Source: a bacterium (GTDB lineage Bacteria > Eisenbacteria > RBG-16-71-46 > CAIMUX01). Taken from it: DNA of 39,771 bases. The notes beneath the pieces are model-generated. The model saw nothing but the letters and a program-made list of their open reading frames with translations, was not told the origin of the DNA and made no database searches. The stretch is from NCBI GenBank assembly GCA_030431975.1, contig JAUIHP010000034.1, positions 1-39,771 of the forward strand. The letters are read 5' to 3'. A program made the position numbers and the translations under genes. This document shows positions 34,748-39,771 of this stretch, piece after piece (the stretch's first letter is position 1; each line of letters begins with the position of its first letter).

Positions 34748-35370
34748 GTCGGATCTCCCGCGAGACTCCCTAAGGCTTTGAAGAAGCCCTTCGCCAGTCC
34801 CGGGGCAATCCGCTTGATGGCCGCAACCCCCTTTTCGTGAGCGATCGCGTCCTTCACCACGTGGAAGATCTGGACGCGATTTCCCAAGTTCTCCTCGTCG
34901 ATCCCGTGGAGCGCCTTTGCGCTGGCCTCCGCGATCAGGAACATCTTCTCGAAGGCCTGGTCTTTGGTCTTGGAGTCGAGGGAGAACTTGCACGAGATGA
35001 TCTCCGTTTCTTCCGACTCGGGGACTGTGGTGAACATCACGAACTGGGGAAGCTCGCTGACGTCCCTGATGTCGAAGACGTCGTCGAGAAGAGCCTGAAG
35101 TTGTTCTCCGCTCCGGCCGCCGGTCTCCTCACGTCCTTTGTTGACGAGCATTCGAAACGTTGGGGCTTTGGTTCTCGACGTGATCAGCTTGAGAACGGCA
35201 ATCTCCCAACGCTCCCCCGACGTGCCGTGCAGCCGCTCGGCAAGCAGGTCGTCCTGGAGGGCAGACTCCACCGCTCCAGAGTCACGATCAGAGTGAAGGA
35301 TGAGACCAAACAACGGAACACGGGGATCGTCGGTGTCCCGAATTTCCTTCATGTAGTGAGCCAGGGTCAT
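34744..35370 (-). CDS. uncharacterised protein coupled to the HExxH-like gene
   Basis: The 208-residue protein begins at ATG 35370, preceded by GAGGAG. I see no signal peptide or membrane segment and no family I can name. The middle ('LPQFVMFTTVPESEETEIIS') could be an alpha/beta core and the C-terminus is a basic amphipathic stretch ('GVAAIKRIAPGLAKGFFKAL'). Its stop overlaps the start of the 533-residue protein, suggesting a complex or an effector/regulator pair. About 150 bp separate it from the N-formylglutamate amidohydrolase-like gene upstream on the same strand. Confidence 0.65.
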   Translation of the reverse strand: MTLAHYMKEIRDTDDPRVPLFGLILHSDRDSGAVESALQDDLLAERLHGTSGERWEIAVLKLITSRTKAPTFRMLVNKGREETGGRSGEQLQALLDDVFDIRDVSELPQFVMFTTVPESEETEIISCKFSLDSKTKDQAFEKMFLIAEASAKALHGIDEENLGNRVQIFHVVKDAIAHEKGVAAIKRIAPGLAKGFFKALGSLAGDPT

Positions 35371-35519
35371 GAAATGCTCCTCGGGGCCGGGCAGTCGGCA
35401 GCGCTCACCGGCCCGGCAGGTTTCGTCGGACGTGGCCCGCCGGCGACTCCGGCGACTCCGCCCCGCGGCTGGCATCTACTTCCTTCGTGGAACCGCCGAT
35501 GGCTGGCGAGATCGAGTCC

Positions 35520-36755
35520 TCAAGAACTCTTGTGCATCTCCACATAGTGCTCACGCCGCTTCGGTAGGTCATTCTTCAAGTAGTCCCGAGTCGCCGCAGC
35601 GATCGCCTGACACACCGTTTCCACCCGGTCCATGTTCACCGACACGGGACGATCATGCCCGTGCGGACCGGGCTCCATCTCGAGGAAGTAGTCGCGACGC
35701 ACCTCGATGATGATGCAGCTGGTCCGTTCCGGCGAGAACCGGTACTCGGCCACGATCTGCCCGTGATTCACGCCGAGGTACTGCCGGATCCCGTCATATA
35801 TTTCCTGAAGTTTCTGGAAGTCCAGATCCTGACTCTTGGGAACACGCGCCGCCTGATGGAGCTGTTCGCGAAGTGACGTCGCCTCGGCGGACCGCCCGTT
35901 GGTTCCCAACAGCATGTTCCACACCGCTTCGTATTCACGAGTGCCACGGTGGGCCACGGTTCCCTTCTCTTCGTAGTGTTCACGAAGAAAGCGGATGAAA
36001 AGCCAAACCTGCGCCCTCATCTCCACACTGCCGTCCGGCAGGAGATACGGCGTGTTCAAACCCGTGGGAACGAAGGACTGCTCGAGGTACGACGCCATCC
36101 GGTAGGTGAGCATGCGGTCGGCGGTGAACTCGACCAGCTGGCGCGGATAGAACTCGTAGAATGAAGCGCGACGAAGATCGGTCTGCCGTTCGTAGGACGC
36201 GGACTGCGTGATCAGGCTGACCGCAGGGCGTTGGGTTCCGATGTCGTTCGCCGGTCGGTACGTATGAATGGCGAGCTTGATCTTCTTGCCTTCGATCCAG
36301 GACTCCAGGGCGTCGTCGATCCGGTCGTATCCCTCTTCCATCAACGTCCGGCACTGGCGTCGATTCAGGTGCACCGACATTGGCGGAAAGATGGCATCCC
36401 GGTGATCGTGTCCCAACGAGAGTTCGTTGATGCCGGCGAAACGATTGAAGTCGAGAAGCGGCCGCATCAACCGCACCTTCTTGTAGTCGCGAAGACCCAG
36501 GTGACGCGTCACGGCGTCCGCGACGTAATGAGCGCCCCAGTCGCGTTCATCCGTGTAGGCAAACTCCAAGTCTTTCCAAGCGGCGTCGCTCAAGGTCCCG
36601 AGTGAACTCGGAATGATGTGGCCGTCGTGAATAGAGTCGACCAGGACCTGGTCGTCCAAGTCGGAAAGTTCAGCGCTCTCGACTGGAACGGGCACGAAGG
36701 GATCACTCAGATCCTCGACGAGAGGATGGATCGGCTGGGAAAAATCGACTCGGGT
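35520..36755 (-). CDS. N-formylglutamate amidohydrolase-family protein
   Basis: The 411-residue product shows features of the N-formylglutamate amidohydrolase (HutG-type) family: 'LVDSIHDGHIIPSSL' (usually xxPHSGxxxP), 'YTDERDWGAHYVAD', 'MRPLLDFNRFAG' (usually RxVVDLNR) and 'IKLAIHTYRP' (usually DxHS). The family hydrolyses formylglutamate to glutamate and formate at the end of histidine breakdown, or related acyl-amino acids. No hut gene is near and the protein is longer than HutG (about 270), with a C-terminal extension (about 260-411), so the substrate is open. ATG 36755 follows GAGG; the TTG at 36797 is less likely. Confidence 0.75.
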   Translation of the reverse strand, partial: TRVDFSQPIHPLVEDLSDPFVPVPVESAELSDLDDQVLVDSIHDGHIIPSSLGTLSDAAWKDLEFAYTDERDWGAHYVADAVTRHLGLRDYKKVRLMRPLLDFNRFAGINELSLGHDHRDAIFPPMSVHLNRRQCRTLMEEGYDRIDDALESWIEGKKIKLAIHTYRPANDIGTQRPAVSLITQSASYERQTDLRRASFYEFYPRQLVEFTADRMLTYRMASYLEQSFVPTGLNTPYLLPDGSVEMRAQVWLFIRFLREHYEEKGTVAHRGTREYEAVWNMLLGTNGRSAEATSLREQLHQAARVPKSQDLDFQKLQEIYDGIRQYLGVNHGQIVAEYRFSPERTSCIIIEVRRDYFLEMEPGPHGHDRPVSVNMDRVETVCQAIAAATRDYLKNDLPKRREHYVEMHKSS

Positions 36756-37200
36756 CATGGAAGCCTCATCGCAAGAAGAGATTGGAAACACGCGCAAACG
36801 GTGACGTTAGCAAATCCTGCCACGGGAGGCAGCGGGCTCATGAGTTGAAGGGGTGGGACGCGACCCGGAGGCAGCCAGAGCGAGAAGCGCGGGTACCGAC
36901 ATTGGACGGAGCCCCGCTCATTCCCCTCTAAACGAGCCGGACCTGCCCGACTGCCGGCCCCGCGATACGCGTTGCCGGTTCGTGTTACCAGCTTCGGGCT
37001 CCCAGAGTATCCCGCGGCCGCGACGGGATGTATCAGGGGAAACCGCTAGCGAAAGCGATCCCAGGAAAGACGATCGCATCCGCATTTCCAATAGAAGCGA
37101 ACTCTTCCGTGAGCCTAGGCCGGAAATCAAAACTGGGCCCCGCGAAAAGCCTCCAAGGCCCCGGGGTCCGCAGGTTACGTCCGCAAAAGGAGTTTGAACG
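36756..37200. other. divergent intergenic region, no gene seen
   Basis: These 445 bp lie between the amidohydrolase-like gene and the fasciclin gene. A short plus-strand frame (36853-37197) is biased by Arg/Pro/Ser codons and has no family-like features, so it is not called. Promoters for both flanking genes should lie here; an ECF-type promoter for the fasciclin gene is expected but I could not identify one reliably. Confidence 0.5.
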
Positions 37201-37761
37201 TTGAAGAAGCTGACTATCCTCGTCGCGGCGGCCGCAGTCCTGGTGGCTGGTTACCAGACCTCGAAGGCCGGTTCCTGTGGGTCATCCCACGCAAGTTCCA
37301 AGAGCGCCTCCTACGACCACAGCCATGACAAAGCTCATGCAAGCGCGACGATGACGGACATCGTCGATCTGGCCATCGGCGCCGGAAGCTTCAAGACCCT
37401 GACCTCGGCCCTCGTTGCTGCGGACCTCGTCGATGTGCTTCGGGGCGACGGTCCGTTCACCGTCTTCGCACCGACCGACGAAGCCTTCGCCAAGCTGCCG
37501 AAGGGAACGCTGGAAGCTCTTCTCAAGCCCGAGAACCGGGACCAGCTGACGGCCATTCTCACGTATCACGTCGTTCCCGGTAAGCTTGACGCGGAAGAAG
37601 TGGCCTCCCGCCGAAACATCAAGACCGTCAACGGACAGCGGATCGATATCCAGGAGAAGCGGGGCGGTCTCCTCCTCGATGACTCCAAGGTCGTTTCCGC
37701 AGACCTGTTTGCGGACAACGGCGTCGTCCACGTCGTGGACACGGTTCTTCTCCCGAACTGA
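37201..37761 (+). CDS. secreted fasciclin (FAS1) domain protein
   Basis: The 186-residue product has a signal peptide (about 1-23), a short Ser/His-rich linker, and one FAS1 domain (about 52-186). Its hallmarks are 'FKTLTSALVAADLVDVL', 'GPFTVFAPTDEAFAKLP', 'LTAILTYHVVPGK' and 'GVVHVVDTVLLPN' (the H1 and H2 motifs). FAS1 proteins mediate adhesion or ligand binding at the cell surface. The start codon is TTG at 37201 with AAAAGGAG 8 nt upstream. A sigma factor and its anti-sigma factor follow, as for MPT70/MPT83 with SigK/RskA in mycobacteria. Confidence 0.93.
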   Translation: MKKLTILVAAAAVLVAGYQTSKAGSCGSSHASSKSASYDHSHDKAHASATMTDIVDLAIGAGSFKTLTSALVAADLVDVLRGDGPFTVFAPTDEAFAKLPKGTLEALLKPENRDQLTAILTYHVVPGKLDAEEVASRRNIKTVNGQRIDIQEKRGGLLLDDSKVVSADLFADNGVVHVVDTVLLPN

Positions 37762-37870
37762 TCAAGTGGCCGTGGACGCCCCTTCGATAAGCGTGGATGC
37801 AAGGGGTCGTGGAGAGTATGCTTCTCCTCGACCCTTGGTATCTCGTTCCGCAAAGAGGCCCACGTCCGGT

Positions 37871-38428
37871 TTGAGTGAATCCATCCTCCCCAGAATCGCG
37901 GCAGGCGACTCATCCGCCGTCAAAGAGTTCATGGAGGCCTACAGCGGGCTAGTTTGGTCCGTTGTGCGCAAGTACGCTTCCGACCCTTCCGATTCTGAAG
38001 ACGCGGTGCAGGAAATCTTCATCGACTTGTGGAAGAGCGCGGAACGTTTCGATCCGCAGAAGGCTTCTGAGAAGACGTTTGTCGTCATGGTTGCGCGCCG
38101 CCGGGTCATCGACCGGATGCGGAAGCGCCAGCGGCAGATCGATACGGATCATCTTCCAGAGAACTTCGACATCGCAGGAGATCAACACGTCTCGATCGAG
38201 CGTGGAACCGAAGCCGTCCTAGCTGCGCGCGCCTTCGAAGACCTGCGTCCGGAACAAAAGAAAGTATTGGAGTTGGCCGTACTTCAGGGAATGTCACACG
38301 GCGACATTTCCGAAGCGATCGAGATGCCCTTGGGAACAGTGAAGTCTCATATTCGTCGAGGACTGCAGTCGGTGCGTGAGCGCATCAAGGCAGCCGGTGC
38401 GAGCGAGGAATCGGGAGTGTCGCCATGA
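37871..38428 (+). CDS. ECF sigma factor (SigK-like context)
   Basis: The 185-residue core has sigma region 2 ('FMEAYSGLVWSVVRKYASD', 'SEDAVQEIFIDLWKSAERF', 'FVVMVARRRVIDRMRKRQR') and region 4 ('DLRPEQKKVLELAVLQGMSH', 'EMPLGTVKSHIRRGLQ'). The start is unsettled: TTG 37871 ('LSESILPRIAAGDSSA') fits the usual family N-terminus and has AGAGG 13 nt upstream. GTG 37793 or 37766 are alternatives. No ATG is available in the right place. The stop overlaps the anti-sigma gene (ATGA). It probably controls the adjacent fasciclin gene and itself. Confidence 0.88.
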   Translation: MSESILPRIAAGDSSAVKEFMEAYSGLVWSVVRKYASDPSDSEDAVQEIFIDLWKSAERFDPQKASEKTFVVMVARRRVIDRMRKRQRQIDTDHLPENFDIAGDQHVSIERGTEAVLAARAFEDLRPEQKKVLELAVLQGMSHGDISEAIEMPLGTVKSHIRRGLQSVRERIKAAGASEESGVSP

Positions 38429-39438
38429 ACACGAACACCCGCGATTACACGCTCCAGTTGCTTGCCGACCGGGCGACCGAGGGCCTCAGCTCCGAAAAGC
38501 AGAGCGAGCTCGACGGCCTGCTTCGCGCGCATCCCGACATCGACGAGTTCGAGTTCGAGTTGGCGAGCGCTGCACTCGAGTTGGCTTTCCTCGATGACAG
38601 CGAAGAAATGCCCGCTCACATGAAAGCCCGCGTGGCCCAAACGGTCCCGGCGTCTCTTCAGCTCGTCGATCCGGCCTCATCGCCGGCAACGGCAACGGCA
38701 TCGACATCGACATCGACCTCGACATCGACCTCGGCATCGGCACCAACACCCGTACCAGCACCGACCCCGACACCCGCACCCGCAGCGAAACTTCATGGAG
38801 CCACCCCGCCGATCTCAGCGGAACCACCGCGTGTCGTTCCTATCACCGAAGCACAGACTCGGCGAGACGTGGCGGCAGGCGAAGGCGAAGGCGGAGTCGG
38901 AGTCGGACGTTGGCTTCCCTGGTTGGTCGCCGCGGCCGCGGTTCTCTTTGCCGTCATGACCGGACTCAATCGAGACTCCAATCAGGACCGCGCGGAGAAC
39001 ACTCCACCTTCGGAAACGCCGAGCGAAGCCCCGGCAACTCCTCCGACACCTCTCGAGCTGCGCACGGCTCTTGTCGCGGAAGCTACCGACCTGTTCCAGA
39101 TGAATTGGACAGCCACTGAGGACGGGTACGCATCCGGCGCGGGTGGTGACGTCGTTTGGAGCGACTCCCGCAACGAAGGCTACATGCGGATCTCCGGTCT
39201 TCACGTCAACGACCCTTCCGTGGATCAGTACCAACTCTGGGTCTTCGACAAGACGCGGGATGAGCGGTATCCCGTGGACGGCGGAGTCTTCGACGTGACC
39301 GGCGGTGAGGTCATCATTCCGATCGATCCGAAGATCGCCGTCGACGAAGCGTTTCTCTTCGCCATCACTGTGGAGAAGCCGGGAGGCGTCGTCGTCTCGG
39401 ACCGGGAGCGGATCGTACTCCTCGCGCAGCGGGGGTAG
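38425..39438 (+). CDS. RskA-like transmembrane anti-sigma factor
   Basis: The 337-residue protein has an N-terminal cytoplasmic helical part (about 1-75) that would hold the sigma factor, a Ser/Thr/Pro/Ala low-complexity linker (about 83-120) and a single membrane helix ('WLPWLVAAAAVLFAVMTGL', about 163-181). The extracytoplasmic RskA C-terminal domain (about 205-337) has 'GYMRISGLHVNDPSVDQYQL' and the closing 'FAITVEKPGGVVVSDRERIV'. RskA-family proteins release their sigma factor after regulated intramembrane proteolysis. No zinc HxxxCxxC motif is present at the N-terminus. ATG 38425 overlaps the sigma stop, giving coupled translation. Confidence 0.9.
   Translation: MNTNTRDYTLQLLADRATEGLSSEKQSELDGLLRAHPDIDEFEFELASAALELAFLDDSEEMPAHMKARVAQTVPASLQLVDPASSPATATASTSTSTSTSTSASAPTPVPAPTPTPAPAAKLHGATPPISAEPPRVVPITEAQTRRDVAAGEGEGGVGVGRWLPWLVAAAAVLFAVMTGLNRDSNQDRAENTPPSETPSEAPATPPTPLELRTALVAEATDLFQMNWTATEDGYASGAGGDVVWSDSRNEGYMRISGLHVNDPSVDQYQLWVFDKTRDERYPVDGGVFDVTGGEVIIPIDPKIAVDEAFLFAITVEKPGGVVVSDRERIVLLAQRG
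38688..38785 (+). repeat. hexanucleotide low-complexity repeat in the anti-sigma linker
   Basis: Imperfect repeats of TCGACA/TCGACC and then CACC/CCCGA units encode a Thr-Ser and then Pro-Thr-Ala stretch. The repeat keeps frame in units of three, so slippage would change linker length without breaking the gene. Confidence 0.75.
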
Positions 39439-39470
39439 GTTGTGGCCGGTAGGTTGTGGCCGGTAGATTG
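39435..39470 (+). repeat. 14-bp tandem direct repeat over the anti-sigma stop codon
   Basis: GTAGGTTGTGGCCG occurs twice in tandem (39435-39448, 39449-39462) followed by a partial third copy (GTAGATTG). The first copy contains the stop codon of the anti-sigma gene. No function is evident. Confidence 0.7.
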
Positions 39471-39526
39471 CTGACCAAAGCCCAGGTCGCGTCCGGTCAA
39501 CCCGCCGCTTCAAGCCTCATTCGGCC

Positions 39527-39771
39527 TTAGAACGCGTACTTCAACTGGTGCTCCGTCTGCCCCTCGCCCAAGACCGGGGTGAAGATCCGCCGTCGGTAGT
39601 AGTCGGGCCATGGTGCTGGTAAGGCCACCCGATTTGGAAAGAGTCGTCGCTTCAGAGCATCTGCCCACTTGCGTGGCCGGTCGGCCAAGCCACATTCCAT
39701 GGCCGCGGTCTCCGTTCCCTTCTTTTCCCGTCTTCGTTTGATCCAGTTGCGCCACACGACGAAGATCCCCA
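39527..39771 (-). CDS. C-terminal end of an unidentified protein
   Basis: A minus-strand frame runs from the right window edge to TAA at 39527-39529. The visible part reads 'GIFVVWRNWIKRRREKKG' at the edge, suggesting the end of a membrane helix followed by a basic stretch. It ends 'DYYRRRIFTPVLGEGQTEHQ' plus five residues closing in Phe. Tyr/Trp/Pro content looks protein-like. A start inside the window (GTG 39757) is possible but the frame stays open to the edge. Not recognised. Confidence 0.4.
   Translation of the reverse strand, partial: GIFVVWRNWIKRRREKKGTETAAMECGLADRPRKWADALKRRLFPNRVALPAPWPDYYRRRIFTPVLGEGQTEHQLKYAF

Noticed and set aside
36853-37197. Plus-strand frame of 114 codons before the fasciclin gene
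   Set aside because: Arg/Pro/Ser-biased, no ribosome site and no recognisable domain; more likely leader or promoter DNA.
37586-37870. N-terminal extension of the second ECF sigma gene into the fasciclin gene
   Set aside because: It overlaps FAS1 coding sequence in another frame and is Ser/Arg-rich without sigma features.
1-39771. tRNA, rRNA or riboswitch genes
   Set aside because: I read the intergenic stretches for T-loop-like GTTCGAATCC, cloverleaf arms and known riboswitch cores and found none convincing.

Overview
This is a GC-rich (roughly 60% by eye) bacterial chromosome segment from a Gram-negative lineage. It carries RND exporters, lipoprotein and Sec/Tat signal peptides, and a periplasmic DegP-type protease. 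No rRNA, tRNA or marker gene is present, so taxonomy is only a guess. Two secreted proteins (beta-helix lipoprotein and the 7758-8474 protein) have a look I associate with uncultured FCB/Eisenbacteria/Krumholzibacteria-like or Planctomycetota genomes. This was not tested.

Left part (1-9.4 kb). It opens with the C-terminal end of an RND permease and a photolyase-like gene that stops before its FAD-binding half. A minus-strand cluster follows: Tat-exported TldD-like protease, TldE/PmbA-like partner and beta-helix lipoprotein. Next come methionine aminopeptidase, a plus-strand pair (zinc-ribbon-like orphan and GNAT acetyltransferase), and a minus-strand unit of ECF sigma factor, soluble zinc-binding anti-sigma factor and a secreted protein.

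Middle (9.6-28.7 kb). A DUF255/YyaL-type thioredoxin-fold lipoprotein carries four 60-bp Asp/His repeats. It is followed by a prolyl oligopeptidase, a small secreted protein, two overlapping RND permeases without an adaptor gene, a DegP-like protease and a STAS protein. A minus-strand run holds an FGE-fold lipoprotein lacking the catalytic cysteines, a HAD phosphatase and a nitrilase-family amidase. Then come a repeat-rich peptidoglycan-binding protein, a DUF4332 helix-hairpin-helix protein and a strong intrinsic terminator.

Accessory part (28.9-36.8 kb). A large STAND-like ATPase with helical repeats and a cold-shock-like C-terminal domain has the architecture of anti-phage signalling proteins. 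An IS1380-family element lies only 15 bp from its start codon. On the other side the IS directly abuts the stop codon of an uncharacterised two-gene unit (533-aa protein with an HExxH-like motif plus a 208-aa protein, ATGA-coupled). An N-formylglutamate amidohydrolase-like gene follows. This is the most likely place for an undescribed system.

Right end (37.2-39.8 kb). A secreted fasciclin (FAS1) protein, an ECF sigma factor and an RskA-like membrane anti-sigma factor lie in a row. The layout recalls the SigK/RskA control of MPT70/MPT83 fasciclin proteins in Mycobacterium tuberculosis. The window closes with the C-terminal end of an unidentified minus-strand gene.
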